DNA from: Verpa conica
Lineage: Eukaryota; Ascomycota; Pezizomycetes; Pezizales; Morchellaceae
Direction: 5' to 3'
DNA: 64,000 bases
Assembly: GCA_033030425.1 (NCBI GenBank)
Contig: JAUFSD010000023.1
Coordinates: 62,001 to 126,000 of the forward strand
The notes beneath the pieces are model-generated. The model searched no databases. It was not told the origin of the DNA and was given only the letters and a program-made list of their open reading frames with translations. Below are positions 25,519-35,574 of this stretch, in pieces. Each line of letters starts with the position of its first letter. Within the stretch, counting starts at the first letter, position 1. A program made the position numbers and the translations under genes.

Positions 25519-25529
25519 GTTTGCTGATG
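25519..25529 (-). repeat. right terminal inverted repeat of the Plavaka element
   Basis: Plus-strand GTTTGCTGATG is the reverse complement of 16733-16743. TCAGGAT and GCGTCAGGA motifs lie just inside, as at the other end. Confidence 0.55.
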
Positions 25530-26550
25530 GGGTCTCTGAACAACGGTTGTTCGTTGACTAGCAAGAATGATTGTCCTGGGGGAAGGACGGGTTTAAGCTA
25601 TGATTTTGATTGCGAGCAGGCTGCCAAGAAGCGGGGGAACAATTCCTCCGCGCTTGGAAATCAACTGAGTCTAGAGCGCCCCTAAGAACTAGCGGGGTCG
25701 ATAGACTAGCGACTAAAAAGCGTTGGTTACTAAAAGCTCTGTAACTATTGCTAAAATGGTCCGATTTCAAATCCGATTGCACCTATGGATTCGCAGCACT
25801 GTCCCCCATATACCCTCCGAGTTTGGTTTGGTTGGACGAATTTTCCTGACGGTTTTGGGGTTATTTTTGGGGTCCAAAACTTGTCTTTTTGTTAGGGAAT
25901 CAGCAACTCAGGGGGGCCCCCTCTGCAAACGGCGGGTGGCACAGTGGGGTGCCTCGGGGGTGTTTAGAAAACACAGAGTCCCCTAGGTAGGGTAACCCAC
26001 TGGTGATTCCTGCCGTTGCTTAGATTCCTTTCCCACATTCCTAGTCCAACCTGGGGCGTGGCGGAGAGGTAATCTTGATCCATAAGGACCTTAGGGCGAC
26101 GCACAAGGCATAGCCCCGTATGGTTCGATTCGTGACGCCGCCAGGTTAATTATTATTTTTGCTGGCGGCCCTAACTACTAAGCATAGCTTTGCTCTTATC
26201 TCACGGCTCTCGGCCTCCCATAAGGTTAGCCATCAGCGAAGCCGTTGTTATTCCTCCTAGAGGAACAGGAGCTTAACTCTGTTCATGGAGGCAACTGCTT
26301 CAGTCTCATTGCACTAGTACCTCTCGTAGCTATACGCTACAGACGCATTACTCTGGTCTCTGTCGCATACCGACGACGGTGAGCTTCGCTCCGTCCTAGG
26401 GGCTCGCCAGCTCGCTTAGGGATCGGGCTATCATAGTAACGACTTTCCTTAGTATCTATTGACCGGAATGGGATAGCTAGTCCTATTCCTCAAGAGAGAT
26501 CCTTAGGTGTCTCTATATGGAGAGGTACTTGAGACTAGTCATGACGATGG
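25530..26550. other. spacer between Plavaka and Helitron, with a tRNA-like tract
   Basis: About 1 kb without a credible gene. G- and C-runs (GGGGGGCCCCC near 25913) mark the first half. At about 26047-26145 there is a pol III-like pair, TGGCGGAGAGGT (A-box-like) and GGTTCGATTCG (B-box-like), with a GCCGCCA end. This may be a decayed tRNA or a SINE head, but the T-stem does not pair well. The remainder is GC-moderate and unexplained. Confidence 0.4.
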
Positions 26551-26828
26551 TTAGGTCGTCACAGTTCTTACTGATTTAGACGGTAATACTACAAATGCTG
26601 GCTTTGAACCGGAAATTCTGCAGCTTCTCGGTCGTGATTCTAGGTCCTTTAAACCACCAACAATAGGAGGTGCTAGCAAGGTCAATACTGATAAAAATCC
26701 TATGAATAATTTTCTTAACTATGATATCAAACATAGTGAAACCAAGTCAGAAGTATTAGTATTCAAACAAACAGCGGCAAATTTACTCAATATTTATGAA
26801 GACCCAAGCTACTTTACTGCAACTTTTC

Positions 26829-27188
26829 TGTAAAAACCGATCACCTATTGGGGAACAGCAGGCGATAATCACAAGATAAGACTAGTATCGAGAGACTAGG
26901 GACTCAAGGACAAGGTAGGTAAGGTAACAATATAAGTTGTTGCGTGAAGAACTAACTAACTGACAGAGATGCGTCCCTTTTATACCCTTTCTGGAGGGAC
27001 ACTGAGATCAACAATGAGACAATATGAGACTGAAGGAGCGACCTCCTTCTACATGAAACTGTAGACGTCTCGTCCTGCGAGGCGTACTTCCTTACATGAC
27101 CAATGATAACAGGAATCCTACGAGATATGAAACGATACATGAAACAAGGAGATAAATAAGGCAGACTAGGAAATGGGTGTTCTTGACA
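26829..27188 (-). mobile_element. solo LTR no. 1 in the Helitron
   Basis: A 360-bp segment begins TGTAAAAACC and ends TTCTTGACA. It is flanked by the 5-bp direct duplication TTTTC (26824-26828 and 27189-27193). Removing the LTR and one duplicate joins the Helitron frame as TATFPTLFWTGHGG. On the minus strand it carries TATAAAAGGGACGC, with ACGCAAC about 40 nt downstream, a promoter layout shared with the other two LTRs. No gag-pol sequence is present, as expected after LTR-LTR recombination. Confidence 0.85.
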
Positions 27189-27292
27189 TTTTCCAACTCT
27201 GTTTTGGACTGGTCACGGTGGGCACATAGTAGCTAATAGACTGGAAACAATCTCATTTGAATTTTGGGCTGAGTGGCTTTCAAGGATGACAG

Positions 27293-27667
27293 TGTGGGGA
27301 CAGCGTGGCCACAGGATACAACTAACTCGATGGCAAGGTAACTATCCGTTACAAGCAAAATACCAAAGGTTTGTGAAGTAGGAAGTGGTTTCAGCGATCG
27401 CGAAGCGATGAGACAGCGGAGAGGCAGCGAAGAAGAAAGTTTGTATGGATTCTAACTGAAGAAACGTTGCGTAAAGAAAAGAGAAAGAAAACTATTACAG
27501 AGAGGGAGCAACGCTCCCTATTTATACCCAAAATCCCCATTTGTACAATGCCTTTGTTCCCCTCCCCGATACCTGTTACCCTGCCTCCCTCCTTGCATGA
27601 GTTACGATAAGACTCACCCTGACGCCCCCGATCGATCCGTGAAAGTGGCTTATCAACCATCATAGCA
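27293..27667 (-). mobile_element. probable solo LTR no. 2 in the Helitron
   Basis: A 375-bp segment runs from TGTGGGGACAG to CATCATAGCA and is flanked by GACAG on the left and GACGG on the right (one mismatch). On the minus strand it has TATAAATAGGGAGC, a small GGGAGC/GCTCCC hairpin, and ACGCAACG about 40 nt on, matching LTRs 1 and 3. The ends are less certain than for the other two because the duplication is imperfect and the Helitron frame does not rejoin cleanly. Confidence 0.55.
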
Positions 27668-27710
27668 GACGGTAAGTGGTTTCTTTGTACTTTGATATAT
27701 AATAACCGCT

Positions 27711-29445
27711 AATACATCAGCAAACCTGCAATTGTGTCCTGACGCAATTGGTGTAGCAACTGTTGCATCACAGGAAGTCACCCGCGTCACAAGCATCCCC
27801 AGCACCCCAAGCGTCACCATACCACTGCCAGTGCCAGGAGCGCCCCACAAGAGGCTCTGGGAACCGTACTACTTGAAAAATTAAGTTTCTTGTGAGAGAA
27901 CTATTGTTCCCTCCTACCCGCAGATTACTAGTCTTTATTAACTACCGTTCTCTTCAGAAAAACAAGCGAGGTTTTGGAGGTGCGTTCCGCCAACCCTAAC
28001 CCTGCTTGGATACACCTAACCCTGCTTGGATATCCCTAACCCTACCCCTATTCCTCCAGGGACTTCGCCAAAATTCTCTAAGTCCCTGAACACACCACAC
28101 CACACCCACCTCATCGCACCACACACCACGCCTACCCCCTACCCCCTACCCCCTACCCCCTACCTCTCTCCCTATTTCTCTATTGCTATTTGAACAGTAA
28201 AAGCTAACTTATATGCAGGCTGTTTTGTTTCCTTTCACCCGTGTCATGACGCGTTCTACCGACGCGTCGTGCCAGCAGCAAGACCCTCGAGACCTCCACC
28301 AGGCGACAGCAGCAGGACCTCCTAAGCAGCAGCAGGAGGACCCTCTAAGCGACAGCAGCAGGACCCCCTAAGCGACAGCAGCAGGACTCTCGAGACCCCC
28401 TCCAGGCGACAGCAGCAAGACCTCCTAAGCAGTAGCAGCAAGACCCTCGAGACCCCCCCCAGGCGACAGCAGCAAGACCCCCTAAGCGACAGCAGCAAGA
28501 CCTCCTAAGCAGCAGCAGCAAGACCCTCCAGGCGACAGCAGCAAGACCCCCTAAGCGACAGCAGCAGGACCTCCTAAGCAGCAGCAGCAAGACCCCCTAA
28601 GCAGCAGCAGCAAGACCCCCTAAGCGACAGCAGCAAGGTCCTTGAGACCCTCCAGGCGACAGCAGCAAGACCCCTAAGCAGCTGCAGCAGGACTCCTAAG
28701 CGACAGTAGCAAGACTCCCTAAGCGACAGCAGCAGGACCTCCTAAGCAGCAGCAGCAGGACCCTCCAGGCGACAGCAGCAGGATCTCCTAAGCGACAGCA
28801 GCAGGAGGACCCCTAAGCGACAGCAGCAGGAGGACCCCTAAGCGACAGTAGCAAGGTCCTCGAGACCCTCCAGGCAACAGCAGCAAGACCCTCGAGACCC
28901 CCCCCCAGGCAACAGCAGCAGGACCCCCTAAGCGACAGCAGCAGAACTCTCGAGACCCCCTCCAGGCAACAGCAGCAAGACCTCCTAAGCAGCAGCAGCA
29001 AGACCCCCTAAGCGACAGCAGCAAGACCCTCGAGACCCCTTCCCCAAGCGACAGCAGGAGGACCTCCTAAGCAGCAGCAGGATCCTCGAGACCATTAGGG
29101 TGACAAGCAGGTGCTGAGGACAAGCGAATTAGGGATATTTTGTACATATTAGATAGCATATAATAAAATAATTGAGAACCATACTAGTACTTCTGTGATG
29201 TGACCGTGACAAGAGCGTGACAGTACCAAGCAGCACCAGAGAATGTCAGGAAGCCTACCAGAAAGCATCAGAGGCATCAGGAGCCTTTGGTGTTGCGTCA
29301 GGAGCCTCTGACGCCTTCAGCAGAGCGCCAGGAGCCCCTGACGCCTCACAGTAGCGTCATATTCGGCCAATTGCCGAATGTGGCATCACTAGCGTCCCGT
29401 GCTACAGTTGCTCCTGACGCAATCTTGCAGGTTTGCTGATGTATT
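27711..29445. mobile_element. non-autonomous TIR element sharing ends with the Plavaka element
   Basis: A 21-bp perfect inverted repeat bounds this segment (27711-27731 and 29425-29445), with the core CATCAGCAAACCTGCAA. The first 11 bases of the core equal the ends of the 8.8-kb Plavaka element. Weaker inverted similarity extends about 20 nt further out. Subterminal TGACGC/GCGTCAGGA motifs occur at both ends (27740-27815 and 29270-29425), as in the Plavaka element. There is no transposase frame. The interior is mostly a GC-rich minisatellite. I read it as a non-autonomous relative mobilised by Plavaka-type transposase. Confidence 0.65.
28262..29095. repeat. GC-rich minisatellite, CAGCAG/CCTAAGCGA units
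   Basis: About 830 bp of tandem, variable units. The basic unit of about 20-25 nt is CAGCAGCAAGACCCCCTAAG followed by CGA or CAG. It is interleaved with a second unit containing CTCGAGACCCCC and TCCAGGCGA. Long open frames on the minus strand through it (Gly/Cys/Leu-rich) are a by-product of the repeat. It lies wholly inside the TIR element. Confidence 0.9.
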
Positions 29446-32400
29446 TTGCATTAATATGTAATTGAAGATTTAGCAAGCATATCGTATTCATGTATCTTGT
29501 GTACGATAATCTTATCCGACGTAAAGCTGCTATTGGAAACTCTATTTTGGTGAAAAAAGCCCAGTGGCTTTCACTACAAGGTTCTATTTCCAGGCTATCT
29601 GAGGACATGTTATTGGAATCAGCGCGTGCTTTGAAAGCAAGAGAGCCAGTAAAAAACAAAGATATAACAAACTTACTCAATGCCGTCAAATCCATCGGAG
29701 CAATAGTACCAAATTCATATCAACAACGAAGTAGAATGCGCGTTGAAATGAAGTCAATGGTAGTGAGATATGGAGTACCAGCTCTATGGTTTACTCTTAA
29801 CCCTAGCGATTTAAAAAGCCCACTTGTTTTGAAATTGAGTGGGGTGGAGACGGATATTTCTGAAACTACTGACACAGTTAAGCAGGCTCAAAAGTTCAAC
29901 AATAACTTCTGCGCCGTCACTGCTACTATGAACCCTTCATCTGTAGCAACATTTTTCCATACGGTTGTAACAGCCTTCTTCAATTATTTGGTTGCTCCAA
30001 ATCAAAATCAAAGTGGTGCATTTGGTCCAACAGAAACGTATTATGCGGCAGTAGAAACAAACGGTAGAGGAATGTTACACCTACACGGGCTTATTTGGCT
30101 AAAAGGAAACCTAGAATTTGGAACGCTTAGGGATAGAATCAGTAGAGATTCACAGTTTGGACTACGTGTCGTCCAATATCTAGAGAGTATAATAAAGAAA
30201 TCAGTACATTCAAACGCTCCTAAAACACTCAGCACTTTTGGTATTTAGAGCAACTTACCGCCTGACTTACAATCCAAAAACGATGATTGGGTAAAAAATA
30301 TGGAACGTGATAGTAATGAAATTGCTTTAGCTAAGCAAATGCACTCCGAACAGCATATGCCAACCTGTTTCAAGTACAAACGTGGTCAAAAACGTTGTAG
30401 ATTCAACAAACCTGAACCAATCAGATCGAACTCAACAATTTCGGAAGACGGTGTGATTAGTCTTCAACGGAACAATGCTTGGGTTAATAGTTGGAACCCT
30501 ACAATTGCATGCTGCCTCCGTTCTAATCATGATATTTCTTTTATAGTGACAAGATCTAAAATGCTATCGTTGATGCATTATGTCACCAATTACGCCACTA
30601 AAGAGGAAGCACCTATTCACCATATTTTGGTATTAGCGGCAGCGGTAAAAAAAGGTATTCAAGATGCAGAAGATCTGACAAAGGCAGTACCTTTGACAGT
30701 TCCGAACAGTTTGAGTTCTAGTATACCCGAACAGGTAAAAATAACTTTACCTAGACTTTTTTTGATTGAGTATAGGCAGACTTATAACTAACAGCTACCA
30801 TTATAACAGCAAAATCTTCCCAGCAAGTTTATATTAAAGTGTTTCAATAAACTGTCTACCGATAGAGAGATATCTGGTGTGCAAGTGGCTGCAACTTTGC
30901 TAGGATATCCGGAGAACTATACTCCTGAAAAGTTCACCAATGTTCACTTGGGAAGCTTGGGTTCTGTTATTGTGAGAGAGATTGGTCACTGGTCGCAAGA
31001 AATATTTGGACTTGGGACTTCTGAAGATACTGAGGAGTATGTAACAATATCTAACCGTAATAGTAAAGGTATTGGCCCTTTTGACGACTATATTTATCGT
31101 GGTCGAGCGCTGGTAGATCTCTGCCTGTACGACTACAAATCTGCGGTAATACGTCAGAAACGATGCAATCAAGGTGTTGGGAAGGGTATTGATTTTGAGG
31201 AAAAACATCAGTTCTGTTTATTATTTAGTCAAAGACTAGCTTCTAAGCCAGCGGAGCTTTTAACGGTGAAGTTCAGTGGTAATATGTTTAATATGCTAGA
31301 GTCTTCAGAACAGTATGACTGGTATGGAGCTTAGAATCTTCTGCATACTAAATTCTTCAAAAAATTGATTTCTGTTAACTAATATCATACTATTAACTAT
31401 CACACTAGGCAAGCCATACTTCTCCTCGGGTTACTGGTCCCATGGCATCTGATAACGGAATTGAAACTTACCGAAGCATACGGATCTCTTTCGCCTGTTC
31501 AATTGTGGACACATTGCTATCAAAATACTCTTTGTGAGAGATTGAAAAATATTGCAAATAACTGGTCTCTTTTGAAAAAGAGTAAAGAGGACGCTATATT
31601 GGATGCAAAACTCTTTAACAGCTTGTCATCTTCAACCACCGTTGAGTCCAATCTGCTAGAACGTGACGAAGAGCAAGATGAATCTGATTTGAACCCGATT
31701 GTTTCAATAGAACAATCAGTTCTGATTGGAAATGATGTAGCTTTGGTAATGAAAGACTTTGGCTTGAACCTTTCACCAAGTATAGTGGCCAATAGTTTGT
31801 TCAAAACTGATCGGAACACTACATCATGGTCAAATATGAATGGTTTAATAATAGTTGTCAAAAACACGGATGCAAAAAGTTATTTGGAACCGGTTGAAAC
31901 TCTAGATCTACTGTCAGAATTATCGGAGAACTCTGTACTATTTCAATTGGACGTTAACGGTGATACTATTCCTGAAGAGCAATCGAACGTAAAAATCAAT
32001 ATTGAGTTGATTGAGGAATGGAGGGTGCATATTAAAAAGCTAGGATTTGACGGTAAAGGTATAAAACTTTGTGGTTTTGATCAATTATAGAAGCTAATGA
32101 ATTGGGTCGGAATTGGTATAGAATCCTATACGAAATGCGATCGAGCACATATTAGCTTATTGTCTAATAAAACGGAATGTGGACTGGAACTTGACTATCA
32201 AGATGAAGCTGGTGTTGGCTGTCGAGCATCAAGTTCAGTGGTAGAAAACCCTCAAACTATTTCATCAAACCTTACGGTTGAACAATCGAAGAAGTCAGAA
32301 TGGACCATGACAAAAAATAATAAAAATAATGCTTGGGCTCATGTACAACGAATCAAAACTCAATTGACACTTAACGTGAAGCAAGCTATTGTGTTGGATG

Positions 32401-32851
32401 TAATAGCTACCAAAATAATAGAAGGAGAAACAAACCAACAACAATTACTAATGTATATCGGTGGAGAAGGTGGTACTGGAAAAACGCAAGTGATAAACGG
32501 TATTATGGAGCTGGCTCGATCCTTGGAAATTGATGAGTCTTTTGTTTTGGCGGCTCCAACTGGAGCAGCTGCAGATAATATCAACGGTCAAACACTTCAT
32601 TCGGTACTGAATCTTTCATTCTCCAAAAAGAATCGAAACGGGGCCGATAGGAAAAAAGAAGGTAAAAGAGTCAGGTACTGGTCAGACAAAAACTTTCTCA
32701 TAATTGATGAAGTGAGTATGGTGGATTTGGCAGAGCTTGATACAATCAACCAAAAGTTAAACAGTTTAAAACCACTCGAAGACAATTCGGAATCACCTTT
32801 TGGAGCTTTAAAAGGTGTTTTATTATTTGGGGACTTCTGTCAGTTACCACC

Positions 32852-33494
32852 TGTGGCGGGGCGGTTGGGATGGTACGGTGAAGCCTAGGCAACGGAATCG
32901 GTGACAGCGACTAAGACGGCGACAATAAACGGTGTTACGACAAAAGATATTACAAGTGGAAAACTCTGTAATATTTCTTTACTAAACAATATAAACAAGA
33001 CGTTGCGTGCCTAAGAAAATCCTCGGGGCGAGGCCCCTCTTTATACGTTTCCCCCCCCTTCTCCTGCCTATAAAATAACTTTTACACCAAAGAAAACTTT
33101 TCACTCCGATTCCAAAATCCCCCACTGTTTCTGTTGGATATGTCATATCCAACAGAAAGGTATCTTTCCCATACAAACCGCATACAAAGTGTACAAGAGG
33201 ACTTTGGGGGCCTCCGACGACGTTACGTAAAATCCAAAACTAACAAAATGGGCCGTCGGCCCGAAAAACCTTATTGACAAATACGTTTATCGTTATCAAC
33301 CTCGGGTGCGCGAACACAAGCCTTCCCGCGCCTATTATTGCCTGTTTGTAGAAACGTCCCCTCCGCGCGCACTTAATCGACTCGATCGTCTAGTGGGGGC
33401 GAGGTCGAAGGTGACCCTCTTACGGAGGTGTGATCCGGTTTCGGCCTTGTTTCGTGTGACGGTGGCGTGGGTATCCTCGGAGGTGCCCGCGACA
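32852..33494 (-). mobile_element. solo LTR no. 3 in the Helitron helicase
   Basis: A 643-bp segment begins TGTGGCGGG and ends CCCGCGACA, nearly inverted copies of each other. It is flanked by the perfect 5-bp duplication CCACC (32847-32851 and 33495-33499). Removing the LTR and one duplicate restores the helicase frame as QLPPVLYGNNG. On the minus strand it has TATAAAGAGGGGCC, a GGGGC/GCCCC hairpin, and ACGCAACG about 40 nt further, as in LTRs 1 and 2. It is longer than these and may be a different subfamily. Confidence 0.88.
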
Positions 33495-34819
33495 CCACCT
33501 GTTCTTTACGGGAATAATGGACCAAAGCCATTTTGGTGGCCTCCAAATCCAAACAATCCATCGGAACTTGGCGGTAAATCACTTTGGGATCTGTTTACTA
33601 CCGTAGTATTCCTGACTCAACAAATGCGTCAATCAGATGATATAGATTATTATGGTTTAGTTAAGCGTGCAAGGAAGGGTGAACTCACATTAAGTGACGA
33701 ACGAGTATTACGTGATCGAATATTAACACAAGATATACCACTACAAAATGTAAGTATTCCAATTAACTCAATTCCATTCTTCCAGTAAAATCTTAATCAG
33801 AATATGAATGTTTAATTGGATTTAGTTACCATCAATACCAAGTTTAGCCTCCAACGTTACTCATGCTGAACAAAAAGAATCCAGCACACATAAAGCGGCC
33901 ATAAAGGAATCCGAACTACCAAGCACGTTATCACCAATAATACTAGTAAAAAGAAATGCTGTACGCCGTGAAATGAACTGGAAAGGTTTGATGATTATGT
34001 CAATTAAAGAGAAGAAAAAAATCTTGATATTTCCAGCAACTCACGGTTGTTGTTGGACAGCTACCAGAGCGGAGTTACTGAGAATCGATGAGAGTGGTGG
34101 TGGAACCTGTGGACCTGGATTATTTTTCTTTATTGAAGGGATGCCAGTTGTGTTGAACAAAAACCTGAATACACAACAGGGTATGGTGAACGGAATGACT
34201 GGTATAGCTGTAGGAGTAGTTGTTACGGAAGCAATACATTGTATGTATATGAATAGATGACTGATGATTCAATATTATTTGGTAATAATACTAACGGTGT
34301 TGTGTACTAGCTCATAGAGTAATTCTTGGTGAAAGAATTATTGTCTACTGTCGACCTCCTCTCTGTGTTCTGGTAAAACTCAATCCTCAAAAAGCAAAAC
34401 ACCAAAAGTTTGCCCGTTTACCTTCAACGATTATACCAATTTTCCCCACCATTATGAAAGTCGAAGTAGCTAGCAATTACGGAATTAGGAAAAAAATCTC
34501 AATAACTCGACTGCAAGTTCCTTGCTCACCAGCATTTTCAGTTACAATCCACAAAGCGCAAGGAAGAACTTACAATAAAGTTGTAATTGATATTTCAAAA
34601 CCAACCTCTCCACCATATGGGAGCTCACATGACAACTACGCGCTTTTGTATGTAGCACTTTCCAGAGTACGCTCTCTCCATTCTCTCAATATACTCAAGC
34701 ATTTTGAACACCAAGTAATGCAATACAAGCCGGATAATCGTTTAGTTATTGAATTGGAAAGACTGGAAATACTAGAATATCAGTTTCTTGATCGATGGAG
34801 AAGATTATCGACCTGGTAA

Positions 34820-35129
34820 TTGTATTAGATTGAATATATTAGTTTCGTGGAGTGGTTGGAAAGGATAGAAATAGAGCAAGTCATAGAGTTGATTCATATG
34901 CGAAGGAATAAAAACATGGTAAAAAAAGAGATTTGTGTATTAAAGAAGAAGTTTTGCCTCAAGCTGTGTAGTTTTTCTTTTTTTCTTTGCCGTCTCTCTG
35001 CTGCTATATTGTTTCACGATTGCTGAACCTGTTGTGTTACTTCTAAAACTCTTAGTATTTTGTTTGTAATGAATAATTATCTTTAGTGTTTGTTTTGAAG
35101 TGATTCGGAGCGATTTCTAAACTAATGGA
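34820..35129. other. 3' flank of the Helitron
   Basis: AT-rich sequence after the helicase stop. The Helitron 3' terminus (short GC hairpin followed by CTRR) should be in this region, but I could not identify it with confidence. Confidence 0.4.
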
Positions 35130-35365
35130 ACTGCTCCGGCCTGAGTTTAGCATTTGATTTTGGTCAAGAGTCCACCCCAATGGGGGGATAACTGGCGGAC
35201 CCCGTTGAGATTACTGCGGTTAATTAAATTAAATTTCAGTTAATGAGAAATTTTTAAAGGCTAAACCCGACCTAGTGAGAGAATGAAGCGGTTCGGAGAA
35301 GTTTTTTAACTTGCTTTCTTGGAGAGTTTGGAGGACCAAGTCCCCCGTGACGAATACCAGTTACT
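35130..35365. repeat. diverged single arm of the fold-back element
   Basis: This matches the right arm of 15945-16482, and the left arm in reverse complement, through blocks such as CCGGCCTGAGTTT, ATAACTGGCGGA, TTAAATTTCAGTTAATG, TTTTTAAAGG, AAACCCGACC and GAGAGTTTGG. Only one arm is present. Its differences are mostly transitions. Confidence 0.7.
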
Positions 35366-35574
35366 TTTCTATTGAGGTAGTTGTATTCTATAGTTATACT
35401 GTCCCTACGCTGCTTTCTTGAAAGTTAGAAAGTTAGTATTTTTATATAAAACTATTCAAAGTTAGGAAAAACTTATCTTTAGGTAGTAAAACTCATTTGC
35501 AATAGACCGTGGACTAAAAAATAAAATATTGCAATTTAGACAACAAAGAAAAATTCTAGCTACTTTTCTACTCT

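Larger units (their letters stand above)
16733..25529. mobile_element. Plavaka-type (CACTA-related) DNA transposon with passenger genes, about 8.8 kb
   Basis: The limits are set by an 11-bp inverted terminal match, CATCAGCAAAC at 16733-16743 and its reverse complement at 25519-25529, each followed inward by a partly similar TCTCTGACGC/TATCCTGAGA stretch. Inside are a Plavaka transposase on the plus strand (broken), a DUF6532-like gene and a low-complexity gene on the minus strand, and a divergent 1.1-kb spacer. A degenerate AGAGCT/GGCTCT motif family is scattered over the whole interval, including introns. I did not find a clear target-site duplication, so the exact outer bases may be off by several nt. 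The same terminal motif bounds the element at 27711-29445. Confidence 0.65.
26551..34819 (+). pseudogene. Helitron Rep-helicase (RepHel), broken and interrupted by insertions
   Basis: Coding pieces: 26551-26828, 27189-27292, 29466-32851 and 33500-34819. The Rep part has the HUH motif HLHGLIWLKG (from about 30078) and the two-tyrosine motif YVTNYATKEE (from about 30579), with TCFKYKRGQKRCRF between them. The helicase part has Walker A GEGGTGKT (about 32464), Walker B LIIDEVSM, GDFCQLPPV, VTIHKAQGRTYN and YVALSRVRS, as in Pif1-type helicases. Apparent introns keep phase at 30735-30809, 31322-31408, about 33749-33825 and about 34244-34310. Lesions: in-frame TAG at 30246 and 32088, three solo LTRs, and a TIR element of 1.7 kb or more. 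The catalytic residues of both domains survive. I could not locate the Helitron's own 5' TC or 3' hairpin-CTRR ends. It is non-functional as read here. Confidence 0.88.

Noticed and set aside
28345..29024. Minus-strand open frames rich in Cys, Leu and Gly
   Set aside because: They are read straight through the minisatellite and repeat with its period; no start context or family similarity.
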